Shown here: one piece after another, positions 1 through 8,128 of the stretch
Layout of the letters: each line of letters starts with the position of its first letter
Position numbering within the stretch: the stretch's first letter is position 1
Source of the DNA: Brevibacillus_D fluminis_A
Lineage (GTDB): Bacteria; Bacillota; Bacilli; Brevibacillales; Brevibacillaceae
DNA length: 64,000 nt
Assembly: GCF_052072235.1 (NCBI RefSeq)
Contig: NZ_CM125436.1
Coordinates: 1,234,001 to 1,298,000 of the forward strand
Reading direction: 5' to 3'
Made by a program: the position numbers and the translations under genes
The notes under the pieces: model-generated
The model's input: the letters and a program-made list of their open reading frames with translations, nothing else
Told to the model about the DNA's origin: nothing
The model's database searches: none

Positions 1-121
1 GCATGTCGCAACGGTTTCAAAGGATCAGCTCGTCTCAATCGAAGGGCTCGTATCATCGGTTCATTCGTTAAATGAGATGGCGATGGAACTGAAAGGGCTG
101 ATCAGCCGTTTTCGCGTGTAA
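1..121 (+). CDS. Methyl-accepting chemotaxis protein, C-terminal end only
   Basis: The open frame enters from the left edge and stops with TAA at 119-121. The 39 visible residues end in SLNEMAMELKGLISRFRV, the usual tail of a bacterial chemoreceptor after its signalling hairpin. Ligand and membrane domains lie outside the window, so the stimulus cannot be judged. The call rests on this tail alone. Confidence 0.6.
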   Translation, partial: HVATVSKDQLVSIEGLVSSVHSLNEMAMELKGLISRFRV

Positions 122-170
122 GCGCCCGGTTTCTCCCCGGCAATTGATCGGGATCACCATAAGAGCGACG

Positions 171-199
171 AAAAACCTGCCCTCCGGCATTGCGGGCAG
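171..199 (-). terminator. Rho-independent terminator of the LysR gene
   Basis: Read on the minus strand, CTGCCC and GGGCAG form a six-pair GC stem with an 11-nt loop, followed by GTTTTT. It lies just past the LysR stop codon. Confidence 0.6.
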
Positions 200-218
200 C
201 TTTTTGCGGGGCGAATGT

Positions 219-1103
219 TCATTCCGCCACAGTCTCCACCATCAACGAACAGCCGAACGTCTCCGCTTCCCGGATGAACGTGCGGACGGCTGGCGAAGCG
301 GCGGCACTCGACTGCACAGCGAGGCCGAGGTGCCGGTAGACAGGCGGGTCGAGCCGGACGGCGCTGATTCCTTTGGTGTCATCGGGCAGTGCCATCTGCG
401 GCAGGATCGTGATGCCCAAGCCTTGCTTGACCATCGCCAAAATCGTCGCCGTGTCCTGCACTTCATATTTCACCTGTGGCACGGCTGGGCGGAACATCGA
501 CAGCACCAGACCTTCGCAGCCGGCTCGCGTCAGGATGAACGGGTCATGGGCGATCTGGCTGACGGCAACCGAGGACTGACCAGCGAGCTGGTGGTCGGCA
601 GGCAGGAGCAGCAGCATTTCGTCTTTCATCACCGGCGTCGTGTCGAATTCCTGATCCGGCAATGAAACGAAGCCGACGTTGACAGCGCCGGTATGAATCC
701 AGTTGCGCACCTCTTGATTGGTCCCCTCGAACAAAATCAGCTCGATACCGGGATACCGGACTTGGAACAGGGCCATCAAGCTGGGCAAAAAACGCGCCGA
801 GACGCTGGGAAACGTGCCGATGCGCAGCGTCCCCCGCTCCAGACCGCGAAAAGCGAACATCTCGTCTTGAATCTGCTCGACATGCTGCATGATCGCGCGC
901 GCATGGGCCCACAGCTTTTCACCGGCCTCGGTCATTTTGCTGCCCTTGCGACTGCGGGACAGCAGCACGACGCCCAGCTCTTCTTCGAGACCGGAGATCA
1001 TGTGGCTGATCCCGGACTGTGTCATGCTGAGCCGTTCCGCCGCCTTGGTGAAGCTGCCGGTTTCCACAACGCAAAGAAAAACTTGCAACTGGAGCAGTGT
1101 CAT
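219..1103 (-). CDS. LysR-family transcriptional regulator
   Basis: A 294-residue protein of normal LTTR length. The N-terminus (MTLLQLQVFLCVVETGSFTK) is a winged helix-turn-helix with the classic 'TKAAERLSMTQSGISHMI' recognition helix; the rest is a periplasmic-binding-like effector domain. An in-frame ATG seven codons upstream exists, but the AAAGGGTG ribosome site sits at the right distance from the ATG at 1103. It is divergent from the racemase-like gene at 1232, the usual arrangement of a LysR regulator and its target, so control of that gene is likely. The effector is unknown. Confidence 0.85.
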   Translation of the reverse strand: MTLLQLQVFLCVVETGSFTKAAERLSMTQSGISHMISGLEEELGVVLLSRSRKGSKMTEAGEKLWAHARAIMQHVEQIQDEMFAFRGLERGTLRIGTFPSVSARFLPSLMALFQVRYPGIELILFEGTNQEVRNWIHTGAVNVGFVSLPDQEFDTTPVMKDEMLLLLPADHQLAGQSSVAVSQIAHDPFILTRAGCEGLVLSMFRPAVPQVKYEVQDTATILAMVKQGLGITILPQMALPDDTKGISAVRLDPPVYRHLGLAVQSSAAASPAVRTFIREAETFGCSLMVETVAE

Positions 1104-1138
1104 TGAAAGCACCCTTTCTGTCAAAAATACATGATGTT

Positions 1139-1161
1139 TTTCTCATGGAAACTATGTGAAA
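1139..1161. promoter_or_regulatory. Possible LysR operator
   Basis: TTTCTCAT and ATGTGAAA form an inverted repeat (7 of 8 pairs) around a 7-nt centre between the divergent LysR and racemase-like genes. Its centre lies about 19 bases before the -35 box at 1169, a normal place for LysR activation. Confidence 0.35.
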
Positions 1162-1168
1162 CGATCAT

Positions 1169-1197
1169 TTGACCGATAGATAGACCCGCGATAATGT
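1169..1197 (+). promoter_or_regulatory. Sigma-A promoter of the racemase-like gene
   Basis: TTGACC at 1169-1174, a 17-base spacer, and TAATGT at 1192-1197. The spacing is ideal and the site lies 35 bases before the start codon at 1232. Confidence 0.6.
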
Positions 1198-1231
1198 TAA
1201 AGAAACAAGAGCGACGAAAAGAGGGACGAGA

Positions 1232-1924
1232 ATGAAAACAATCGGTCTGATCGGCGGAATGAGCTGGGAATCTACAGCGGTCTATTACCGTATTATAAAT
1301 GAGCTGGTGCGTGAAAAACTAGGAGATTTGCATTCCGCACGCTGTTTGCTGCACAGCGTCAATTTCCAAGAGATTGTCGATTGCCAGAAGGCGGGAGATT
1401 GGGAGCGGGCAGCAGGCATTTTGGCAGAATCGGCCCAAGGGCTGGAGCGCGCCGGGGCAGACTGTATTTTGATCTGCACGAATACGATGCACAAAATCGC
1501 TGACCAGGTGGCAAGCGCCATCAGCATTCCGCTGCTGCATATCGCGGATGTGACCGCCGCCCAAATTTTGGCGCAAGGAAAGCGCACAGTCGGCATGGTC
1601 GCCACCCAATACACGATGGAGCAGGGCTTTTACATCGAGCGCATGAAGCGGCACGGCATCGAGGTGATCGTGCCGGAAGCAGACGACCGCGCAACGGTTC
1701 ACAACATCATTTTCGGCGAATTGTGCGCAGGCCGGATCAAGGAATCGTCCCGCGAGCAATACCGCCGCATCATGCAAAAGCTGGTTGATCGTGGAGCGGA
1801 AGGCATGATTTTCGGCTGTACCGAAATTACCCTGCTGGTAGCGCAGGAAGATGTCGCGGTGCCGATTTTCGATACGACGTATTTGCATGCGGAAGCGGCG
1901 ATCCGGTTTGCGTTGGAAGGATAG
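1232..1924 (+). CDS. Aspartate/glutamate racemase family protein
   Basis: A 230-residue cytoplasmic protein starting MKTIGLIGGMSWEST, the standard opening of the cofactor-independent aspartate racemase family. Both catalytic cysteines are visible, in CTNTMH (about residue 84) and GCTEITLL (about residue 194), so proton abstraction from either face should be possible. The family includes aspartate racemases and broad amino-acid racemases such as YgeA; the substrate cannot be set from sequence. It stands alone with its own promoter and terminator, opposite a LysR regulator. Confidence 0.85.
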   Translation: MKTIGLIGGMSWESTAVYYRIINELVREKLGDLHSARCLLHSVNFQEIVDCQKAGDWERAAGILAESAQGLERAGADCILICTNTMHKIADQVASAISIPLLHIADVTAAQILAQGKRTVGMVATQYTMEQGFYIERMKRHGIEVIVPEADDRATVHNIIFGELCAGRIKESSREQYRRIMQKLVDRGAEGMIFGCTEITLLVAQEDVAVPIFDTTYLHAEAAIRFALEG

Positions 1925-1936
1925 AAAAAACGAACA

Positions 1937-1966
1937 AAAGACGTGTCGCGGGAGACACGTCTTTTT
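1937..1966. terminator. Bidirectional terminator
   Basis: AAGACGTGTC and GACACGTCTT form a perfect 10-pair stem with a 6-nt loop, A-run before and T-run after. It can serve both the racemase-like gene and the convergent sigma-54 activator gene. Confidence 0.85.
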
Positions 1967-1983
1967 CTATTGGCGAGAGGCTC

Positions 1984-3726
1984 TCACGTCAATTGATACG
2001 CCTTCATCTTGCGATACAGCGTCCGAATCCCGATCCCCAGCTCCCGCGCCACTTCCTGCTTCCCTTTCAGATCGCTGCCATGCTTTTGCAGCGCCTGCCG
2101 GATGGCTTCGATCTGCACATCCGCGATCTTGGCCTTGATCGGCGAAGCTTCGGCTGCCGGGGCGGTCGGCTGCAGACGGATGCGGTCAGGCAAGCTTTCC
2201 GCTGTCAGGACGTTCGTACTTTCCATGTTCATCGCGTACTCGATCGCATTCTCCAGCTCGCGCACATTGCCGGGCCATGTATACCGCTGCAACCGGTCGA
2301 GCGCCTCGGGCGAGATGGCATGGATCGCCTTGCCTGTCTTGCCAGCGCATTTGCGCAGGAACGATTCGGCCAAAAGCGGGACATCTTCCAGCCGCTCCCG
2401 CAGCGAGGGGATCGCGATCGGGATGACGCCGAGCCGGTAATACAGGTCGGCGCGGAATTTTTTCTGTGCCACAAGCTCTTCCAGATCGTGATTGGTCGCG
2501 GCGATGATGCGCACGTCGATTGGAATCGAGCGGGTGCCGCCCACGCGTTCCAGCGTCATCTCCTGCAGGACGCGCAGCAGCTTGGGCTGGATGGCTGGCG
2601 GCATGTCGCCGATCTCATCGAGAAACAGCGTGCCGCCGTGCGCCAGCTCGAAGCGGCCGGGCTTGCCGCCTTTTTTCGCTCCGGTAAACGCGCCTTCTTC
2701 ATAGCCGAACAATTCGCTTTCAAACAAGTTTTCCGGAATGCTGGCGCAGTTGATCGCGACAAACGGCTGGTACGCCCGATTGCTCGCTTCGTGGATCGCT
2801 CGGGCGAGATGCCCTTTTCCCGTGCCGGTTTCCCCGGTGATGAGCACGGTCGAGGAGCTGTTTTTGATCTTTTCCGTCTTTTGCTTCAAGGCATTGACGG
2901 CGGGACTTGTGCCGATGATTTTATCCAGGCTGCCTCTGTTCGGCAAAGCTGGACGGGGGAACGCGGCAGACACCGCTTGAGGACGGTCGGCCGCGATTTT
3001 CAGCACGCCGCCCACAAACTGGTTATCCACGATAATCGGCGAAGCCTCGATTGCGGCACCGAGCTTGTCGCCAAGACAGTTTGCAAGCGGCAGCGGCCCG
3101 TCTCCTCCGCCCGCGAGTGACGGCGAAAACATCCGCGACAGGTCATCGGGCTGCAGCTGATGCTTGCGCAGGTAGGAGTCGGCGGCGGTATTGTGAAACA
3201 CGAGCTTGCCGTTTTGGTCAAACGTCAAATACGCATCGCAAGCGGCGTGCAGCGTTTCTTCCAGCAGCAGGGCGTAAGGCTCTCGGCTTGACGGCGGTCG
3301 CTCGAGACGAATGATCGTGGTGATCATCTCGGTGATTTCCGTCAGAATTTGCTGATATTTTTCGGTGTTTTTGGACAGGCGGTTCTGCCCTTCTTTGGTA
3401 AAGGAAGTGAGGGAAACGACGCCGATCGGCTGATTGGCCACCTTGATCGAGCTGAGCAGCTCGACTTTAGCGGGACAGTGCGTGCTGAACCGGCAGCCTG
3501 TGCACATATCCATCGCCCCGGGTTTGTCCACCAAATACTGTCCTCGCGACAACACCACTTCAATAGAAGGAACGTGGACGAGGGCGCCTTTCTGCTTCAG
3601 ATAGCGCTCGGTGCTGGTGACAAGCTGGCCGTTTCCATTAATCACGGCAGCGTCCACATTCAAAATGTCGGAAAAACCGGTGATCACTTTTTCAATCGCA
3701 GGTTTGAAAAGATCAAGCGAAACCAT
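1984..3726 (-). CDS. Sigma-54-dependent activator with cysteine-containing sensor domain
   Basis: A 580-residue enhancer-binding protein. Residues 1-145 form a sensor region with a cysteine cluster (CTGCRFSTHC, about residues 76-85) that could bind a metal or Fe-S cluster. A PAS-like segment follows (about 155-250). The AAA+ domain (about 265-500) has Walker A GETGTGKG, the sigma-54 contact loop GAFTGA, and GGTLFLDEIGD. The C-terminus is a Fis-type helix-turn-helix. It is divergent from the SDR/GcvP-like genes, which have a -24/-12 promoter at 4017-4032 and TTGTCA repeats upstream, so it very probably activates them. The inducer is unknown. Confidence 0.9.
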   Translation of the reverse strand: MVSLDLFKPAIEKVITGFSDILNVDAAVINGNGQLVTSTERYLKQKGALVHVPSIEVVLSRGQYLVDKPGAMDMCTGCRFSTHCPAKVELLSSIKVANQPIGVVSLTSFTKEGQNRLSKNTEKYQQILTEITEMITTIIRLERPPSSREPYALLLEETLHAACDAYLTFDQNGKLVFHNTAADSYLRKHQLQPDDLSRMFSPSLAGGGDGPLPLANCLGDKLGAAIEASPIIVDNQFVGGVLKIAADRPQAVSAAFPRPALPNRGSLDKIIGTSPAVNALKQKTEKIKNSSSTVLITGETGTGKGHLARAIHEASNRAYQPFVAINCASIPENLFESELFGYEEGAFTGAKKGGKPGRFELAHGGTLFLDEIGDMPPAIQPKLLRVLQEMTLERVGGTRSIPIDVRIIAATNHDLEELVAQKKFRADLYYRLGVIPIAIPSLRERLEDVPLLAESFLRKCAGKTGKAIHAISPEALDRLQRYTWPGNVRELENAIEYAMNMESTNVLTAESLPDRIRLQPTAPAAEASPIKAKIADVQIEAIRQALQKHGSDLKGKQEVARELGIGIRTLYRKMKAYQLT

Positions 3727-3820
3727 TTCTATCCCTCGCTCTCATACGGAACCCACCCAATTGAAACGGGCTGTTTGCCAGCGCCCGCATTGCTTTTAGT
3801 TTATCCAACATTGCGAAAAA

Positions 3821-3895
3821 TGACAAACGAATTGTCAGTTTTGTCAAACGACTTCCTGGCAGCAAGAGCAGGTTTGTCAAAAATGGCAATTGTCA
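3821..3895 (+). promoter_or_regulatory. Candidate upstream activating sequence (TTGTCA cluster)
   Basis: TTGTCA occurs at 3832, 3841, 3874 and 3890, and its complement TGACAA at 3821. The first pair forms the inverted repeat TGACAA-N5-TTGTCA (3821-3837). The cluster lies about 120-195 bases upstream of the -24 element, the usual range of a sigma-54 enhancer, next to the activator gene. Confidence 0.6.
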
Positions 3896-4016
3896 TGACA
3901 CGATTGGCAAAGAAAAAGGCGCGATAGGTGGCTGTAGCAGCGACGGCATGTGAAAATACAAAAGGGAAGGCTCGCTGTCTGTGGCCGACATCTGTTTGGG
4001 CAACGCTCGCACAGGT

Positions 4017-4032
4017 TGGCATGGTGTTTGCA
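4017..4032 (+). promoter_or_regulatory. Sigma-54 (-24/-12) promoter of the SDR/GcvP-like genes
   Basis: TGGCAT-GGTGT-TTGCA matches the sigma-54 consensus TGGCAC-N5-TTGCA at all but one position, including both GG and GC dinucleotides. It lies 75 bases before the SDR start and faces away from the sigma-54 activator gene. Confidence 0.85.
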
Positions 4033-4106
4033 ATATAAATCGGGCAGACAGCGAGACCAAATAAAAAAGCTTCAGTTAGCTCATCCAGGGGAGGTTGCAA
4101 GCGACC

Positions 4107-4889
4107 ATGCTACGCACAAATGATGTTTTTCAATTGGAAGGAAAGGTTGCGCTGGTGACAGGGGGAGCGTCCGGGATCGGATTCGCCACGGCCGCGCGGC
4201 TGGCCGAATTCGGCGTTCATGTCATGCTGCTGGACATCAAGGAAGAGCTGGGGGAAAAAGCAGCCGCCGAAATTGAAGCGAATGGTGGCAAAGCAACATT
4301 CCACCGTTGCGATGTGGTATCACAGGAAGAGTGCAGCCGGGTCGCCAAAGCGATTGAAGACCAGGCGGGCCGCATCGATATTTTGTTCAACAACGCGGGT
4401 GTCATCCGCCGCAAAACCGTCGTCGAGCTGGAGGAAGCGGATTGGGATCTGGTGATCGACGTTTCGCTGAAAGGGGCCTACAACCTGTCCAAATTCGTCA
4501 TCCCGATCATGGCCAAAAACGGCGGAGGCAGCATCATCAACACGGGCTCCGGCTGGGGAATCAAAGGCGGGGACAAGGCGGCCGCCTATTGTGCAGCGAA
4601 AGCGGGCGTCGTCAACCTGACCCGCGCGATGGCGATCGACCACGGCCCGGAAAACATTCGCGTCAACTGTGTCTCCCCGGGCGATACCGATACGCCGCTG
4701 TTGCGTGAGGAAGCGCGCCAATTGAATAAAGACGAAAGATCCTTTCTTGTATCGTCTGCGCAGGGCAGGCCGCTTGAGCGGCTGGGCACGCCGCGCGACA
4801 TCGCCAATGCCGTGCTGTTTTTTGCCAGCGATCTGTCCGCATGGGTGACCGGCTCGGTGCTGGTCGTCGATGGCGGCGGATTGGCGTAA
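4107..4889 (+). CDS. SDR-family oxidoreductase (NAD(P)-dependent dehydrogenase)
   Basis: A classical short-chain dehydrogenase of 260 residues. Visible are the nucleotide-binding TGGASGIG, the structural NNAG, a catalytic serine region (NTGSGWG) and the YCAAK active-site Tyr/Lys pair, with PGDTDTPL after it. It should oxidise a hydroxyl group or reduce a carbonyl on a small molecule. A TTG at 4095 is in frame but abuts the ribosome site; the ATG at 4107 fits better. It is the first gene behind the sigma-54 promoter, so it probably acts on the same substrate pathway as the GcvP-like pair. Confidence 0.88.
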   Translation: MLRTNDVFQLEGKVALVTGGASGIGFATAARLAEFGVHVMLLDIKEELGEKAAAEIEANGGKATFHRCDVVSQEECSRVAKAIEDQAGRIDILFNNAGVIRRKTVVELEEADWDLVIDVSLKGAYNLSKFVIPIMAKNGGGSIINTGSGWGIKGGDKAAAYCAAKAGVVNLTRAMAIDHGPENIRVNCVSPGDTDTPLLREEARQLNKDERSFLVSSAQGRPLERLGTPRDIANAVLFFASDLSAWVTGSVLVVDGGGLA

Positions 4890-4943
4890 GGGAGCTTGCT
4901 TTCAAATATTCCAGAATGTTTGCAAATGGGAGGTAATGAAAAG

Positions 4944-6329
4944 ATGAGCCAAAAACGTTTCGCACACCCGTATATCCCCAACTCGGCGCCGGAAGTGAAA
5001 GAACAGATGCTGCGCGAGATTGGCCTTACTGACATTGAAGAGATTTACGCGGACATTCCCGCTGAGCTGCGGCTCAAGGAAGCGATGAACATACCGGAAG
5101 CGATGACGGAATATGAGCTGGAGCGCCACGTCACCAAGCTGATGAACAAAAACATCACGACGAAGGAAAACATTTCGTTTTTGGGCGCAGGCTGCTGGCC
5201 GCATTTCATTCCAGCCGTATGCGACGAGGTGAACTCACGCGCGGAATTTTTGACCGCGTACGCCGGTGAACCGTACGAGGACCACGGGCGCTTCCAGGCG
5301 CTGTTCGAGTACCAAAGCCTGGTGGCAGAGCTGGTCGATATGGATGTCGTCAATGTGCCGACTTTTGACTGGGCGCAGGCGGCGTCCACCTCGCTGCGGA
5401 TGGCGGCGCGGATCACGCAGCGCACGGAGCTGTTGGTTGCGCGCAACATCAATCCCGACAAGCTGTTGATCATCAAAAACTACACGTCGCCTGATCTGAA
5501 AGTGACTCTGGTCGATTATCAGGATGAGACGGGCGCGCTGTGCCTCGACGATCTGAAGGCGGCGCTGAACGACAACGTAGCTGCTGTCTATTTTGAAAAT
5601 CCGACCTTCCTCGGCACACTGGAGACGAACGGGCAGGAGATCGCCGATCTGGCGCACGCGGCAGGCGCGCTGTGCGTGGTAGGCGTCGATCCGATCTCGC
5701 TCGGCGTACTCGAATCGCCGGCCAACTATGGAGCCGACATCGTGTGCGGCGATTTGCAGCCGCTCGGCGTTCATATGCACTATGGCGGCGGACAGTCCGG
5801 CTTCATCGCGACGCATGATGACCCGACGTTTGTCATGGAATACCCGTCCCGCCTGTTCGGAATCGCGCCGACCGAGGTGGAAGGCGAATACGGCTTCGGT
5901 GACGTGGCGTACGACCGCACGTCTTTTGCCAAACGGGAAAAAGGCAAGGAATCCGTCGGCACGCAAACGGCGCTTTGGGGCATCACCGCAGGCGTCTATC
6001 TCGCAACGATGGGGCCATACGGCATGCAAGAGGTGGGGCAAGGCATCATGCAGCGCTCCCAGTACGCGGCCAAAAAGCTCGCGGAGCTGCCGGGCGTCGG
6101 CGTGAAATTCAATGCGCCGTTTTTCAAAGAGTTCGTCGTTGATTTCACGCAAACGGGCAAAACCGTCAAAGAGATCAATGACGCACTGCTGGCAAATGGC
6201 ATTTTTGGCGGCGTCGACCTGTCCGCCCATTATCCGGAGCTTGGCCAGACAGCCCTCTACTGCGTGACAGAGGTGCATAGCAAAGACGAGATCGACACGC
6301 TCGTTGCAGCTGTGAAAAGCGTGCTGTAG
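4944..6329 (+). CDS. Divergent GcvPA-like PLP-enzyme subunit
   Basis: A 461-residue homologue of glycine decarboxylase subunit 1 (GcvPA). Family hallmarks such as 'SFLGAG' and a large fold-type-I PLP domain are clear. The segment that reads YTPYQ-EISQG in ordinary GcvPA is LTAYAGEPYEDHGRFQ here, and the usual YDGGTA stretch is FDWAQAAST, so the active-site face has changed. The canonical comparison is from memory of the family. The start is set by GGGAGG ten bases before ATG 4944. It is followed 34 bases later by the matching GcvPB-like gene, so the two probably form a heterodimer. No gcvH or gcvT lies nearby. Confidence 0.8.
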   Translation: MSQKRFAHPYIPNSAPEVKEQMLREIGLTDIEEIYADIPAELRLKEAMNIPEAMTEYELERHVTKLMNKNITTKENISFLGAGCWPHFIPAVCDEVNSRAEFLTAYAGEPYEDHGRFQALFEYQSLVAELVDMDVVNVPTFDWAQAASTSLRMAARITQRTELLVARNINPDKLLIIKNYTSPDLKVTLVDYQDETGALCLDDLKAALNDNVAAVYFENPTFLGTLETNGQEIADLAHAAGALCVVGVDPISLGVLESPANYGADIVCGDLQPLGVHMHYGGGQSGFIATHDDPTFVMEYPSRLFGIAPTEVEGEYGFGDVAYDRTSFAKREKGKESVGTQTALWGITAGVYLATMGPYGMQEVGQGIMQRSQYAAKKLAELPGVGVKFNAPFFKEFVVDFTQTGKTVKEINDALLANGIFGGVDLSAHYPELGQTALYCVTEVHSKDEIDTLVAAVKSVL

Positions 6330-6363
6330 TGCGAAAGAAGAGCGAGAAGGAGACGATGAGCAT

Positions 6364-7920
6364 ATGAAACGAATTCCCCGTGAACATAAAGTGAGACGTT
6401 TTCATCAGGCGAAATGGGATGAGCCGGTCATTTTTGAATTGAGCCAGCCAGGCGAGCGCGGTGTGGAAGTTCCGCGCGTCGAGCAAGGGATCATCGAAGA
6501 AGTCGGCAATGGCATCTCGCAAATCCCGGCAGGGCTTTCCCGCAAAAAGCTGCCCAACTTGCCGGAAATCAGCCAAATGCGCGTCATCCGCCACTATTTC
6601 CGCATTTCCCAGGAAGTGTTGGGCGCTGATTTCAACGTTGAGATGGGGCAAGGTACGTGCACGATGAAGTATTCGCCGAAAATCAACGAGCGGTTTGCCC
6701 GTTCGCCGAAAATGGCGGAGCTGCACCCGCTGCAGGATGAATCTACGGTGCAGGGCATGCTGGAAATGACCTACAAGCTCGATCTTGATCTGCGCGAAAT
6801 CTCCGGCATGGATGCTTTCTCGTTCAACCCGGGAAGCGGCACCCAGGCGTTGTTCACGCAGGCATCGATCGTACGCAAATATTTTGACTCGCGCGGCGAG
6901 CATCAGCGCAACGAATACATCACGACCAACTTCTCCCACCCGTCGCAGGCGGCGACAGCGGCGGTCAAAGGCTTCAAGATTATTTATTGCCCTGCAGACG
7001 AGAACGGGTATCCTGACATCGAAAAGCTCAAGGAGCTTGTTTCCGAGCGCACGGCAGCCTTTGCGGTCGCCAACCCGGAAGATACGGGCATCTACAATTC
7101 CCGCATCAAAGAGTTCACTGACATCGTCCATGCGGCAGGCGGCTTGTGCTGCTATGACCAGGCGAACGCCAACGGCCTTTTGGGGATCACCCGCGCCAAA
7201 GAAGCCGGATTCGACATGTGCTTCTTCAACCTGCACAAAACGTTCTCGATTCCGCACGCATGCGGCGGACCTGCCACAGGCGCGATCGGCGTGGTGAAGG
7301 AGCTGGAGGAATTTTTGCCGGGGCCGATCGTCGCATTCGACGGAGAGCGCTATTTCTACAAGCGCGATTTGAAAAACTCGATCGGCAAAGTCCGCAGCTT
7401 TTACGGCGTACCGCCAGCGGTATTGCGCGCCTATGCCTGGATTCGCGCACTGGGCGCGGAAGGACTCGTCGAGGTTGCCAAAATCGCCTGCCTGAACAAC
7501 AACTATCTGTACCACAAAGTGCTGCAAATCCGTGGCGCCAGCGCGCCGTTTGTCAACGGCCGCCGTCTGGAGCAGGTGCGCTACAGCTGGGAGCAGCTGA
7601 AGCAGGAAACCGGTGTCAACACGTATGACGTGCAGCGCCGCATGGCGGATTTCGCCCACCATTACTGGACCAGCCACCATCCGTACTATGTGCCGGAGCC
7701 GTTCACGCTGGAGCCGACCGAGTCGTATTCCAAAGCGGAGATCGACGAATACGTCAATGCACTGGCACACATCTCCGACGAGGCGTACACGAATCCGCAG
7801 ATCGTCAAAACGGCGCCGCATAACAGCACATGCCACCGGATCGAGGAATCTGTGCTGGATGACCCGTCGCAATGGGCGATTACATGGCGGGCCTATTTGA
7901 AAAAGACTGCACAAAACTAG
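6364..7920 (+). CDS. Divergent GcvPB-like PLP-enzyme subunit
   Basis: A 518-residue homologue of glycine decarboxylase subunit 2 (GcvPB), which carries the PLP lysine. GTCTMKYSPK and the PLP-lysine motif NLHKTFSIPH are conserved. Other signatures differ from ordinary GcvPB: SHPSQAA replaces HGTNPASA, NPEDTG replaces NPNTLG, DQANANG replaces DGANLNA, and FNPGSGTQA replaces the LQPAAGAHGE region. The enzyme should still form a PLP aldimine, but substrate or acceptor may not be glycine and lipoyl-GcvH. It is co-transcribed with the GcvPA-like gene and SDR from the sigma-54 promoter. Confidence 0.8.
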   Translation: MKRIPREHKVRRFHQAKWDEPVIFELSQPGERGVEVPRVEQGIIEEVGNGISQIPAGLSRKKLPNLPEISQMRVIRHYFRISQEVLGADFNVEMGQGTCTMKYSPKINERFARSPKMAELHPLQDESTVQGMLEMTYKLDLDLREISGMDAFSFNPGSGTQALFTQASIVRKYFDSRGEHQRNEYITTNFSHPSQAATAAVKGFKIIYCPADENGYPDIEKLKELVSERTAAFAVANPEDTGIYNSRIKEFTDIVHAAGGLCCYDQANANGLLGITRAKEAGFDMCFFNLHKTFSIPHACGGPATGAIGVVKELEEFLPGPIVAFDGERYFYKRDLKNSIGKVRSFYGVPPAVLRAYAWIRALGAEGLVEVAKIACLNNNYLYHKVLQIRGASAPFVNGRRLEQVRYSWEQLKQETGVNTYDVQRRMADFAHHYWTSHHPYYVPEPFTLEPTESYSKAEIDEYVNALAHISDEAYTNPQIVKTAPHNSTCHRIEESVLDDPSQWAITWRAYLKKTAQN

Positions 7921-7933
7921 GAAGCGTCAGACT

Positions 7934-7966
7934 GGGCAAGGAGAGGGCAATGCTCTCCAACTGCCC
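7934..7966 (+). other. Hairpin after the GcvPB-like gene
   Basis: GGGCA with GAGAG pairs with CTCTC and TGCCC around a short loop, 14 bases after the stop codon. There is no T-run, so it is not a standard terminator; it could be a pause or mRNA-processing site separating enzyme genes from the transporter genes. The rest of 7967-8128 shows no clear gene. Confidence 0.4.
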
Positions 7967-8128
7967 GGTCTAGCTCCGTTTGTTCGTCTGGCATGGAGCG
8001 AGGCAAGTTTATGGAGTAAAAATATTTTATTAAAATGGCTGAAAATTTGTACTTTTTATTCCGGGGAAAACGATGTAATATGAGACACAAATCTATTATT
8101 ATACCACAAAATTGCTAGGGGGATCAGA

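Noticed and set aside
4944..7920. Ordinary glycine cleavage system
   Set aside because: No gcvH or gcvT nearby, sigma-54 control, SDR and transporter partners, and several changed active-site signatures argue against housekeeping glycine cleavage.
7934..7966. Rho-independent terminator after the GcvPB-like gene
   Set aside because: The hairpin is good but no T-run follows, so I list it only as a hairpin; the transporter genes may be co-transcribed.
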